Shown here piece by piece: positions 40,190-50,502 of a DNA stretch of 64,000 nucleotides (position 1 is its first letter; each line of letters opens with the position of its first letter). A model generated the notes under the pieces. That model did no database searches, was not told where the DNA came from, and saw nothing but the letters and a program-made list of their open reading frames with translations. Source of the stretch: Serripes groenlandicus (lineage: Eukaryota; Mollusca; Bivalvia; Cardiida; Cardiidae); contig JASEVX010000001.1 in the NCBI GenBank assembly GCA_031761405.1, forward strand, positions 201,238,356 through 201,302,355, written 5' to 3'. The translations under genes and the position numbers were made by a program.

Positions 40190-40945
40190 CACATGTGTCA
40201 GCTCCCTGCAAGAGAAAGCTTGACAAACTGATGGGCAGATTGACAGAAAATGGACCAGTGATCCCTTATGTGTCACCTCCTTGTAAATACTTGACAAACT
40301 GATAGGTAGATCGACAGAAAGTGGAGCAGTGATCCCGTATGTGTCCCCTCCTTGTAAATACTTGACAAACTGATAGGTAATTGACAGAAAGTGGACCAGT
40401 GATCCCTTATGTGTCCCCTCCTTGTAAATACTTGACCAACTGATAGGTGGATTGACAGAAAGTGGACCAGTGATCCCTTATGTGTCAGTCCTCTCAGTAA
40501 GTGACAGCTTGACAATCTGATAGGTAGATTGACAGAAAGTGGAGCAGTGATCCCTTATGTGTCCCCTCCTTGTAAATACTTGACAAACTGATAGGTAGAT
40601 TGACAGAAAGTGGACCTGTGAAAGATCCCTTATGTGTCACCTTCAAGTATGTGAAAGCTTGACAAACTGATAGGTAGATTGACAGAAAGTGGAGCAGTGA
40701 TCCCTTATGTGTCACCTTCCAGTATGTGAAAGCTGGACAAACTGATATGTAGATTGACAGAAAGTGGACCAGTGATCCCCTATGTGTCCCCTCCTTGTAA
40801 ATACTTGATAAACTGATAGGTAGATTGACAGAAAGTGGACCAGTGATCCCTTATGTGTCACCGTCCAGTACGTGAAAGCTTGACAAACTGATGGGAAGAT
40901 TGACAGAAAGTGAAACACAGTTGATCCCTTAATGTGTCACCCTGC
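40190..40945 (-). repeat. About 72-bp minisatellite
   Basis: About ten units of GACAAACTGATAGGTAG, TTGACAGAAAGTGGACC, GTGATCCCTTATGTGTC and a variable linker (CCTCCTTGTAAATACTT or CCAGTATGTGAAAGC). The two linker types interleave. Minus-strand frames (repeats of HFLSIYLSVCQ) are repeat-driven. Confidence 0.9.
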
Positions 40946-41044
40946 CAAGGCAAGCAACACCAAGATGTAATATTTTCATTTAGAAATTAATAAATATTTT
41001 AAGCAATATCTCCTTTTCCCACGTTTTCAAAATTCATCTACCTT

Positions 41045-41226
41045 GAAGCGTTCCAGAATCATTTATTGGCAAAAGAAATTAATTGTTCATATATTAAGAG
41101 CAATTAAGTTATTTTTTTGTCACAATGTTTTTAGCTCTAGGTAATAATTACAATTTCATTGATTTGCCAATACATTCTTGAAGTTGTACCTCTACTGCAG
41201 ATTTTTTGTATGCAGGAAAGCGTAAA
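41045..41226 (+). mobile_element. PBM-B copy, diverged
   Basis: TTGAAGCGTTCCAGAATC, ATATTAAGAGCAATTAAG, TGTCACAATGTTTTTAGC, TACTGCAGATTTTTTG. Confidence 0.5.
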
Positions 41227-41339
41227 TTAAGTGACAACTTTTGTTGAGTTTCAGAAAATATTTTAATTATTATTTCTTAATATTGCAGATATTTGATATT
41301 GTGTACTCAAATTCCCTAACAAGTAACATATTGGTATAT

Positions 41340-41521
41340 GCTTTTAGATATTTTAGTAAAAATATAGAAAATCTCTATAAATGAAGGTATAATGACTGAA
41401 AAAAGTTAAAAAGATTGTGGCAAAAGGAGAAATTGCTTGTTTTGAGCAATTTCTCCTTTTGCCACAATCTTTACAAGAGTCGTCTGCTGCAGTTGCGTCA
41501 AAAAGGTGGGAAAGGGTTAAA
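41340..41521 (-). mobile_element. PBM-B copy, left end lost
   Basis: AAATATAGAAAATCTC, TATAAATGAAGGTATAATG, hairpin GCTTG-TTTT-GAGC with well-matched arms, GTCGTCTGCTGCAGTTGCG, GGTGGGAAAGGGTTAA. Confidence 0.76.
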
Positions 41522-41524
41522 CAG

Positions 41525-41700
41525 TATTTTTTAAGTTATATCACAGCATTTTCTGTGTAGATTTACATTATCATCAGTATTTTCTATCGCTTCACAAATG
41601 CATCAAATCCACCTCTTTATAAAGACCGGGGATCGGGGATCGAACACCAATCTCATACTCCCAAGGCGAACGCTATTAAAACTACGCCATGGAGACGGTG
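41525..41700 (-). mobile_element. SINE-like element (reverse)
   Basis: TTAAGTTATATCACAGC tail, reversed B-box GGGGATCGAACACC and TACGCCATGGAGACGG reversed head. Subfamily uncertain. Confidence 0.55.
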
Positions 41701-41779
41701 GAAACATTATAATTGAGAGCATAAATGTGTCTTTTAAATTATTCATAATAAGCTTTAATATTCAAATAATTAAGATGAC

Positions 41780-42009
41780 TTAACCCTTTCCCTCATATAG
41801 ATGCTTTCTGACGCCTCTGCAGCAGACGGCTTTTTGAAAACATAGTGACAAAAGAAGAAATTGCACAAAACGTGCAATTTCTCCTTTTGCCACAATCTTT
41901 TTAACTTTTTGTCATAGGTTATCCATTCAATTATGGAGATTTTCTATGTTTTAACAAAATATGTTCAAAGTCGTCTACTGCAGAATTGTCGTATGAGGGA
42001 AAGGGTTAA
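41780..42009 (+). mobile_element. PBM-A copy, full length 230 bp
   Basis: Apex GCAC-AAAAC-GTGC fully paired; all blocks intact. Confidence 0.88.
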
Positions 42010-42130
42010 CATGGATCAACATTAGGCTACTTTTGAAAATGTTGAAAACGTTTTATGACATTACATTAATTTTGCAAAAGCAGGCCAAAAATGGCACATC
42101 ACTTAAATGACGATGTTCATTTTCATAAAC

Positions 42131-43766
42131 AAGAGGGCCATGATGGCCCTGGATCGCTCACCTTAATTATACAATGTACTATAATGCAAAATACATCAGG
42201 ACAATTATTCTGAATGCAACCTCCACAGTGTTAACAAGATTTTCCTTCATTTGGCCTAGTGATCTATATTTTTTTACCTGATATGACCCATATTCCAACA
42301 TGGACTAGATATCATCAAGACAACATTCTGACAAATTTTCAACTTGCTCAAAGTAAAAATGCGGCCTCCGGAGTTTGAACAATATTTTCCTTTATTGACC
42401 TTGTTTCTGACCCTACATGATCCATATTCGATCTTGGCTTAGATATCATTTAGATAAACATTCTCATAAAATGTCAAGCTGCTGTAGCAAAAAATGTGTC
42501 TTCTACAGAGTTAACAAGATGTTCCTTCAATTTGGCCTAGTGACCTAGTTTCTGACCCAATATGACCCATATTCGAACTTGACCTAGATATAATTCAGAC
42601 AAACATTCTGACCAAATTTCAAGCTGCTGAAGCAAAAAATATGGCATCCAAAGTGTTAACAAGATTTTCCTTCAATTTGGCCTAGTGACCTAGTTTTTGA
42701 CCCTACATGATCCATATTCGAACTTGACTTAGATATCTTTAAGACAAACATTCTGACAAAATTTCAAACTGCTGAAGCAAAAATTGCAGCCTCTAGAGTG
42801 TTAACAAGATTTTCCTTCAATTTGACCTAGTGACCTATTTTTTGACCCAACATGACCCTTGATCGAACTTGACTTACATATCATCAAGAAAAACATTCTG
42901 ATAAAGTTTCATCATGCTAAAGTTAAAAATGCAGTATCCAGAGTGTTAACAAGATTACCCTTCAATTTGGCCTAGTGACCTAGTTTTTAACCCGGCATAT
43001 TCGAACTTGGCCTAGATATCATTTAGACAAACAGTCTGGCCAAATTTCAAGCTGCTTAAGCAAAAAATGCGGCATCCAAAGTGTTAACAAGATTTTCCTT
43101 CAATTTGGCCTAGTGACCTAGTTTTTGACCCAATATGACCCATATTTAAACTTGACCTAGATATCTTTAAGACAAACATTCTGACAATATTTCAACATGC
43201 TCAAGTTGAAAATGTGGCCTCTACAGTGTTAACAAGATTACCCTTCAATTTGGCCTAGTGACCTAGTTTCTAACCCGATATGACCCATATTCGAACTTGA
43301 CCTAGATATTTTTAAGACAAACATTCTGACAAAATCTCAAACTGCTGAAGCAAAAATTGCGGCCTCTAGAGTGTTAACAAGATTTTCCTTCAATTTGACC
43401 TAGTGACCTATTTTTTGACCCGACATGACCCATGTTCGAACTTGACCTACATATCATCAAGACAAACATTCTGATAGTTTCAACATGCTCAAGTTGAAAA
43501 TGTGGCCTCCAGAGTGTTAACAAGATTTCGCTTCAATTTGACCTAGTGACCTCGTTTTTGACCTCATATGGCCCAGTTTCAAACTTGTCCAAGATTTGAT
43601 GGAGATGAATGTTCTGATACACTTTCATGAAGATTGGATGCAAAATGTAGCCTGTAGAGTGTTAACAAGCTGAACTGTTGACGACGCACGACGCACGACG
43701 GACGGACGCCGGACAAAATGTGATCACAATAGCTCACCTTGCACTTCGTGCATAGGTGAGCTAAAA
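42131..43766 (+). mobile_element. Pearl-like element T2, about ten monomers
   Basis: 5' hairpin AGGGCCA-TGA-TGGCCCT (42134-42150), then GGATCGCTCACCTTA. Monomers marked by GTGTTAACAAGATTTTCC recur with a dominant 145-bp period (42511, 42656, 42801, 42946, 43084, 43229, 43374, 43517, 43662). Microsatellite GACGACGCACGACG, then GATCACAATAGCTCACC and a terminal hairpin (43731-43762, AGCTCACC/GGTGAGCT around GCACTTCGTGC) followed by A's. Both terminal hairpins match those of T1 although the core monomer is different. Confidence 0.75.
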
Positions 43767-43767
43767 A

Positions 43768-44108
43768 GCTGAGTTAGGCCACATTGCATCACTTGCGACT
43801 GCATGGTTACCAATGTGTAAAATGAAAGGAATGTTCAATTTCCTGTAGAAGCTTGCTGGGCAGATACAGACAAACAAGCTTTCAAACAATCAGGATCACA
43901 TCAAAGACCGTACTCAGACAAGAAGAACACAAAAAATAGACAATATTTTACAAGATATAGACATGATGCATGCCTCAATAATTAAAAGAAAACATCAAGG
44001 GTCCTTGGTTTCAGTACAAGTTGATATAAAAAGATTGCCCAATTCAATTTATTTGAAAGAGTGGCATAATAAATTTTTAAGAATAATGCAGTTCATGAAT
44101 GCATTGAA
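43768..44108. other. No feature recognised
   Basis: AT-rich. Confidence 0.4.
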
Positions 44109-44205
44109 ATAACCCTTTCCATCATATAAACAAGTGCCTGCCAAATATCAAAATATCTAGGCAAAAATATAGAAAATCTCTTCAAATAAAAATACTAATA
44201 TTGTA
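44109..44205 (-). mobile_element. PBM-B left fragment
   Basis: ATAACCCTTTCCATCATATA, ATATCTAGGCAAAAATATAG, AAATAAAAATACTAATATTG. Confidence 0.55.
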
Positions 44206-44290
44206 GAGTTCGTTTCTGGTTAAGTTTATCTCGTAATGAAGTTAAAATCCAGTTTAACGTCTTTAATACACTTATTGTAAAGATAGCATT

Positions 44291-44315
44291 TCCCTCAATT
44301 TGTGGAATTGAGGGA
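44291..44315. repeat. Short perfect hairpin
   Basis: TCCCTCAATT-TGTGG-AATTGAGGGA followed by TTTTA. A stem-loop with a T-rich tail; function unknown. Confidence 0.45.
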
Positions 44316-44575
44316 TTTTATTTACACACTCTTATAAACCTTTTCTTACTTTCCGTGTTTACTTGTTAATTAATTTCTATCAAAACTTGAGTTTGATACA
44401 CTTACTTCTTCAACAACCAAAGCCCAACTGAATAAGTACAGATTCAAATGCTCACAAAACATGGGTTGACCAGAGGGTGTTTTTACAAGAGCCGATACTT
44501 TGCACAATTAAACAAGGTGAACACTTTTCACAAGTGTTCACAAAGTCACCACAAAAGTGACCCTATCACGCTAAC

Positions 44576-44706
44576 ATCAAATAAAGTTGAAAATTATATT
44601 GTTGCAAATTGGTCAATATTACCAACTTCTTCTTTTGCCACAATATTTTTAAATAGTTGGCTGTTTCAGATGCGTAAACAAATATCTGAATGTGGGAATG
44701 GGTTAA
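44576..44706 (-). mobile_element. PBM-B right half
   Basis: AATAAAGTTGAAAATTATATT, TTCTTCTTTTGCCACAATAT, GATGCGTAAACAAATATCTG, GTGGGAATGGGTTAA. Confidence 0.58.
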
Positions 44707-45080
44707 AAGTAAATTGTCCTTATTTACATAAAATCAAAATTTAAAAGAAAGAAATGACAAGAGAAAGAAAAAATTAAGAGCAGAGAAATGATGCAAAAAG
44801 ATTAGAATTAATTATTCATTCAATCCATTCTTTCCACAATGTTTTACCAAAATTATCTCCTGACGGAAGAGGCATCAGGAATCTATTCAGTCCGGGAAAG
44901 GATGGTTTCGGGATGGATAAAAGTACATCTATTTGTTTCAATCCAATGATAAAACAGTAAAGATGAACAAAGCAGATGACAAAAAATCATGGATACAACA
45001 TGAACTGTCCTGATAAATAAATTGTTATCCAACATTCAATTGAAGCACTCTGTCTTTCATTGCTGCTTAATGAAAAAAGT
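44707..45080. other. No gene; faint PBM remnant
   Basis: CTTTCCACAATGTTTTACC and GAGGCATCAGGAATC near 44830-44895 hint at a decayed copy. Confidence 0.35.
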
Positions 45081-45538
45081 TTAACCCTTTCCTACTTGCA
45101 GATGCATTCTGACGCAATCTGAAGCAGACGAGTTTGGAAATCATTGTGGCAAAAGAAGAAATTGCTCAATGTGAGCAATTTCTCCTTCTGCCACAATGAT
45201 TTCAACTCCATCCAGTATTAACACTTTCATTTATGGAATCCGCTGTGGTCGAGTGGTTAGCGTCAGGGATTTCGAAACCGGGTGTCCTGGGTTCGATCCC
45301 CAGTCGCGGCACTACGGTCATGGTGGAGTGCCCTTGGGCAAGGCACATTTTCTAGCCTAGTACTGGTTTGTTTACCCAGGGATCATGAATAATTAAATTT
45401 AATTGCGCTCTAAATGACCTTAACTGTCGATGCGCCATAAAACAATATACATTGATTCATTTATGGTGTTCTTTCAAATTTTGCCGAGATGTTTTCAAAG
45501 TCGTCTGCTGCAGATTTGTTGAATGTGGGAAAGGGTAA
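45081..45538 (+). mobile_element. PBM-B copy carrying a SINE
   Basis: TTAACCCTTTCCTACTTGC, ATCTGAAGCAGACGAG, hairpin GCTCAATGTGAGC, then a SINE at 45237-45455, then TTTGCCGAGATGTTTTC, GTCGTCTGCTGCAGATTTG and GGGAAAGGGTAA. Without the SINE it is close to 228 bp. Confidence 0.82.
45226..45466 (+). mobile_element. SINE with 11-bp target duplication
   Basis: Serine-tRNA-like SINE (AATCCGCTGTGGTCGAGTGG, B box GGGTTCGATCCC, tail GCGCCATAAAACAATATACA). TTCATTTATGG flanks it at 45226-45236 and 45456-45466, inside the PBM-B spacer. Confidence 0.85.
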
Positions 45539-45639
45539 ATTGAGTAAATCCAACACACAGACTTTTGATGAGCAAATTTCTCCTTTTGTCACAATATTTT
45601 CAACAGGGGATTATAAAGAAGCATAAAAAATATCCAATT

Positions 45640-45790
45640 CTCCAAACATTTCTCAGATACAGATGATATTTTCTGCACCTTGAAAACATTGTAAGAGAGG
45701 GAGAAATTGTTCAAAAAGTGCAATATTACCTTTTCCAACTTAAAATGCATTTCAACATTTTCAAATGTTGCAATTTTTGCCTAAAATTAC
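45640..45790 (+). mobile_element. PBM-B remnant
   Basis: TTCTCAGATACAGATG, GAGAAATTGTTCAAAAAGTGC; weak. Confidence 0.35.
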
Positions 45791-45850
45791 TTTTCAATCT
45801 TGATGACTATAAAAAATATAATATCCGGTTAAGGTTATGTCTTCAGTCTC

Positions 45851-46084
45851 AATATATTGCTGTATTTTTTGTTTGTTTGTTTGGAGTTTAACGCCGCTTT
45901 CAACAGCTTTGGTCATATCACGGCGGTCAGTGCACCTACCCATGTTTTCCTGGCTTTCCCACACCAGTACTTACACAACATTCTTTCGAAGCCACTGACT
46001 ATTTTCTCACATAGATCAGAGGTGAGAGGCAATGGAAAACATCGCCCGAAAGAATGTCGCCGCAACCGGGAATATATTGCTGTA
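45851..46084 (-). mobile_element. SINE type I, head-truncated, 14-bp target duplication
   Basis: The reverse tail GTTTGTTTGTTTGG and AGTTTAACGCCGCTTTCAAC runs to CGCCGCAACCGGG, losing the tRNA-like head. AATATATTGCTGTA flanks it (45851-45864, 46071-46084), so truncation preceded or accompanied insertion. Nearly identical to 50550-50814 where they overlap. Confidence 0.85.
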
Positions 46085-46136
46085 ACATATTGCTGTTATA
46101 TATCGCTGTAACATATCGCTGTTATATATCGCTTTG
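46071..46136. repeat. Short AT-rich tandem repeat
   Basis: Units of about 24 bp: TATTGCTGTTATATATCGC and TGTAACATATCGCTG alternate. Confidence 0.65.
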
Positions 46137-46366
46137 TTAACCCTTTCCCTCATATAGAAGCTTTCTGACGCCTTGGCAGCGGACGGCTTTTTGAAAACAT
46201 AGTGACAAAAAAAGAAATTGCTCAAAACGAGCAATTTCTTCTTTTGTTACAATGTTTTCCACTTTTAGTCATAGGTTATCCATTCAATTATAGAGATTTT
46301 CTGTTTTTTGACACATAATGTTCAAAGGCGTCTGCTGCAGTATTGTCGTATGAGGGAAAGGGTTAA
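46137..46366 (+). mobile_element. PBM-A copy, full length 230 bp
   Basis: Apex GCTC-AAAAC-GAGC fully paired; left inner repeat changed to TTGGCAGCGGACGG. Confidence 0.88.
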
Positions 46367-46538
46367 CAAACAGGATGTGGACAGTCAAAATATAAAATCG
46401 CATTCCAAGTACAGAAACCTGGACTAAGGGTATGTCCTGTCTAATCTTATTGATATGGTGGAATTAAATTATGAACCCACAAAGCATGCATGCACATATT
46501 TTCTCACAAAATATAAAAAGGCGAGCTTATCTCGACAC

Positions 46539-46779
46539 TTTACCACCTGCAGACGCAATTCTTCTCATCCGGTGTCACAGACACCTTTTAAAACCATTGC
46601 GGCAAAAGGAGACATTGATTATTATCAGCAATTTCTCTGTAAGCACTATATACGTTTTGTTTTCAACTGTATATCCTAATTGTAAAACTTTATGGAGATT
46701 CTGCATATTTAGGGACACTGACTTAAGCTGTTTTCAAAGTTGTTTGCTGCAGATATTTTGTATGAAGGAAAGTAATAAA
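46539..46779 (+). mobile_element. PBM-B copy, diverged
   Basis: GACACTTTACCACCTGC, hairpin arm GGCAAAAGGAGACATTG, CTTTATGGAGATTCTGC, GTTGTTTGCTGCAGATATT. Ends decayed. Confidence 0.58.
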
Positions 46780-47154
46780 ATGGTTTCCTTGATTAAATAA
46801 TTGAATGTTTGTCATTTTTGTTACCTTTCTCAGCTTTAACCTTGTGTAATAAAGTAGTTTGTACTCATCCATCTACTTCATACAAGATAAACAAGGGTAT
46901 TACATTCAGCTCGAGTCTGATTGAAACAGAAAATATGTTATAAATTATAAAACTTTCATCAAGAAACAGTTAATTGTTTCTTTGAAAGATGGCATGTCAT
47001 ATAAAATATTGTTTATTGTTTTAATTAATTAAGTTGTACTTGTTGAATAATGTCAATAAAATGTCCGCTTTTCTTCATTTTACAGATCCAAATGAGTAAT
47101 AAATGTTTAACTCTGTCATCTTCATACTTGTTTACCCAGACTTTAAAAATGCTA
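46780..47154. other. No feature recognised
   Basis: AT-rich, apparently unique. Confidence 0.4.
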
Positions 47155-47315
47155 GTAATGGGTATCCCTCCTTGGCGCTCTAGGTTGCGGGGTTAGCATT
47201 ACGACTGACCGGCTGGTCTCAGGATAGATGAACCAGTAGTACTGGTAACTTACCCAGGAACTGCTGTGATATAATAAAAGAAAATTGATGAAAGCAGCGT
47301 AAAACACCAAAACAA
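47155..47315 (+). mobile_element. SINE type III, 5'-truncated
   Basis: GGTTGCGGGGTTAGCATTAC, GACTGACCGGCTGGTCTC, GTACTGGTAACTTACCC, tail GAAAGCAGCGTAAAACACC and AACAATCAAAATC. Confidence 0.68.
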
Positions 47316-47402
47316 TCAAAATCATTTTCAATGATGACTAATAAATGAACAATAATTTAAGACAGGAAAAATCTCTCGGCATGAATAATAAACCCGATAG
47401 GT

Positions 47403-47800
47403 TTAACCCTTTCATTCCCACATACATCAAATCTGCAGTAGACATGTTACTCTGAAAACATCTAGGCAAAAAGTATGTAAAATCATTTTGAGCCATTTCT
47501 CCTTTTGTCACAATTCTTTTAACCCTTTCCCTCATATAGACGCTTGCTGACGCCTCTGCAGCAGACAGCTTTTTGAAAACATAGTGACAAAACAAGAAAT
47601 TGCTCAAAACGAGCAATTTCTCCTTTTGACACGATGTTTTCCACTTTATGTCATAGGTTATCCATTCAATTATAGAGATTTTCCATTTTTTGACAAAAGA
47701 TGTTCAAAGTCGTCTGCTGCAGAATTGTCGTATGAGGGAAAGGGTTAAACAACAGCTGATGCATATGTATCAAATTTTACTGTATGTGGGAAAGGGTTAA
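47403..47800 (-). mobile_element. PBM-B copy with a PBM-A inserted in it
   Basis: B left part 47403-47518 (TTAACCCTTTTCATTCCCAC, ATCTGCAGTAGACATG, TTTCTCCTTTTGTCACAATT) and B right part 47749-47800 (CATATGTATCAAATTTTACTG, TATGTGGGAAAGGGTTAA) flank a complete A copy. Confidence 0.83.
47519..47748 (+). mobile_element. PBM-A copy, 230 bp, nested in PBM-B
   Basis: Full length, apex GCTC-AAAAC-GAGC fully paired. TTAA at both ends sits inside the B hairpin flank, giving direct evidence of a TTAA duplication on insertion. Confidence 0.9.
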
Positions 47801-48009
47801 AAGTTAAAATGTTATTTTGACAACTTAAATATTAATGTCAGGTTAAAATTCTTTCTTGCTTGTTGATTCTTAATTTTCTGATAGACATAGAGCTGTCAAT
47901 TATGACTTATTATGAATTATTCATGAGGTGAATAATTCATTTGCATATTAAAAAATAATTTAATGATTGGCTACAATTCATTTCATACTTTGACCATGAC
48001 ACATTATTA

Positions 48010-48210
48010 TATAAGACATTTCTGCAGCTGACATATTTGAAAACATTGTGGAACAAGGAGAAATTGCTCGAAAATAATGAGCAATTTCTCCTTTTGCCGG
48101 AATTAGTTCAATTATAATGCTTGCATTTAAAGAGATTTTCCATACTTTTGCAGATATGTTTTCAAAGTTGTCTGCTGCAGATTTGTTTTATGTTGGAAAG
48201 GGGGGGTTAA
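48010..48210 (+). mobile_element. PBM-B copy, left end lost
   Basis: TTTCTGCAGCTGACATATTTG, hairpin GCTCGAAAATAATGAGC, AAAGAGATTTTCC, GTTGTCTGCTGCAGATTTG, GGGGGGTTAA. Confidence 0.7.
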
Positions 48211-48290
48211 ATCCTTTTTTGAAAACCAATGTTGAGGGGAGTGACACCTGAGATGGTCGGTGATGCCAGGTGTTCCGAGTACAGGTTTGA

Positions 48291-48502
48291 TTAACCCTTC
48301 CCTCATATAAAGGATTTCTGACGCCTCTGCAGCAGACGGCTTTTTGAAAACACATTGACAAAAGAAGAAATTGCTCAAATTAGCATTTTCTTGAACTTTA
48401 ACTCATAGGTTATCCATTCAATTATAGAGATTTTCTATTTTTTGAAGAAATATGTTTAAAGCCGTCTGATGCAGAATTGTCGTATGACCGGGAAAGGGTT
48501 AA
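48291..48502 (+). mobile_element. PBM-A copy, 212 bp
   Basis: TTAACCCTTCCCTCATATAA. The right hairpin arm is largely deleted (GCTCAAATTAGC, CTTGAACTTTAACTC). The right end has two extra bases: TATGACCGGGAAAGGGTTAA. Confidence 0.83.
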
Positions 48503-48659
48503 CTGTTTACTCATAGGAATATCAGTGTTTCTTTGAGTACCAACAGTGTAGGGTTTTATTGAGTTATCTTAGAAGTCTTAAATTCTGCTTTTATAAAATA
48601 TCTGAAGGCAAGAATGTTTAGAGGAACACATGCAGTCCTGTTGCCCATCAATACACCCA

Positions 48660-50080
48660 AGTAAGTAAAAGTGTGGCAAACAGACAGACAGAGAGACAAT
48701 AGAGAAGTAATCCCTAAATGTCACCTTGATTTAGAGTGTGGCTATCAGGCAGACAGACAGAGAGACAATAGAGAAGTACAAAATGTAATCCCTAAATGTA
48801 ACCTTAAATTAGAGTGTGGCTATCAGGCAGGCAGGCAGACAGACAGACAGAGAGACAATAGAGAAGTACAAAATGTAATCCCTAAATGTAACCTTGATTT
48901 AGAGTATGGCTATCAGACAGAGAGACAGAGGGACAATAGAGAAGTACAAAATGTAACCTTGATTTAGAGTGTGGCTATCAGGCAGACAGACAGACAAACA
49001 GAAGTACAAATGTAATCCCTAAATGTAACCTTGATTTAGAGTATGGCTATCAGACAGAGAGACAGAGGGACAATAGAGAAGTACAAAATGTAATCCCTAA
49101 ATGTAACCTTGATTTAGAGTATGGCTATCAGGCAGACAGACAGACAAACAGAGAGACAATAGAGAAGTACAAAATGTAATCCCTAAATGTAACCTTGATT
49201 TAGAGTATAGCTATCAGGCAGACAGACAGACAGACAGAGAGACAATAGAGAAGTACAAAATGTAATCCCTAAATGTAACCTTGATTTAGAGTGTGGCTAT
49301 CAGGCAGACAGACAGACAGACAGATAGACAATAGAGAAGTACACATGTAATCCCTAAATGTAACCTTAAATTAGAGTGTGGCTATCAGGCAGACACACAG
49401 ACAGAGAGACAATAGAAAAGTACACAGTCATGTAATCCCTAAATGTAACCTTGATTTAGAGTGTGGCTATCGGGCAGACAGACAGACAGACATAGAGACA
49501 ATGGAGAAGTACGAAATGTAATCTCTAAATGTAACCTTGATTTACCGTGTGGCTATCAGACTGACAGACAGACAGACAGACAGATAGACAATGGAGAAGT
49601 ACAAAATGTAATCCCTAAATGTAACCTTGATTTAGAGTGTGGCTATCAGACAGACAGACAGACAGACATAGAGACAATGGAGAAGTACGAAATGTAATCC
49701 CTAAATGTAACCTTGATTTAGAGTGTGGCTATCAGACAGACAGACAGACAGAGAGACAATGGAGAAGTACGAAATGTAATCACTAAATGTAACCTTGATT
49801 TAGAGTGTGGCTATCAGACAGACAGACAGACAGAGAGACAATAGAGAAGTACGAAATGTAATCCCTAAATGTAACCTTGATTTTGAGTGTGGCTATCAGG
49901 CAGACAGACAGACAGACAAAGAGACAATAGAGAAGTACGAAATGTAATCCCTAAATGTAACTGTGATTAATTAGAGTGTGGCTATTAGGCAGACAGACAG
50001 ACAGACAGACAGAGAGACAATAGAGAAGTACAAAATGTAATCCCTAAATGTAACCTTGATTTAGAGTGTGGCTATCAGGC

Positions 50081-50134
<54 letters not shown>

Positions 50135-50225
50135 TAGAGAAGTACGAAATGTAATCCCTAAATGTAACTGTGATTAATTAGAGTGTGGCTATCAGGCAGA
50201 CAGACAGATCGACAGACAGGCCAAA
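48660..50225 (+). repeat. CAGA minisatellite, 80-90-bp units
   Basis: About 17-18 units of GTAATCCCTAAATGTAACC, TTGATTTAGAGTGTGGC, TATCAGGCAGACAGACAG and AGAGACAATAGAGAAGTAC. Unit length varies through the CAGA tract, which reaches about 50 bp near 50090-50133. Many units are near 87 bp, a multiple of 3, so long artificial frames (reading DRQTDRQ...) stay open; they are not genes. Confidence 0.92.
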
Positions 50226-50237
50226 CAGAAATAGTGC

Positions 50238-50423
50238 TACAGTGGAACCTGTTTATAAAGACCATCCATGGGAACACAACAGTATTATCTTTGCTCAAAG
50301 GTGTTCTTTAATTACAGGTGCATTTATGCAGAAAATGAGTAATTGGGAAACTAAAAATGTGGTTGCTATAGACAGGGAGTCACTATTCCATCCAAGGTGG
50401 TCTTCAGCACAGGTTCGACTGTA
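50238..50423. mobile_element. Tc1/mariner-like MITE, copy 2
   Basis: 186 bp bounded by TA, termini CAGTGGAACCTGTTTATAAA and (reversed) CAGTCGAACCTGTGCTGAAG. Interior shares GGGAAACTAAAAATGTGG and GCTATAGACAGGGA, in reverse, with 22471-22654. Confidence 0.68.
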
Positions 50424-50502
50424 TGTCTTGAAAAGAGGAAGACAAATTATGGAATAGTATTGAAACTGCATGCTTTGAGCAATGTTTTGAAAGAATAGTA
50501 TA

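Noticed and set aside
40273..40918. Reverse frames with repeated HFLSIYLSVCQ
   Set aside because: Product of the 72-bp minisatellite.
45237..45315. Possible tRNA-Ser gene
   Set aside because: Head of a SINE with target duplication; the family core and tail continue downstream.
48671..49697. Frames reading DRQTDRQ-type repeats
   Set aside because: Product of the CAGA minisatellite with units divisible by three.
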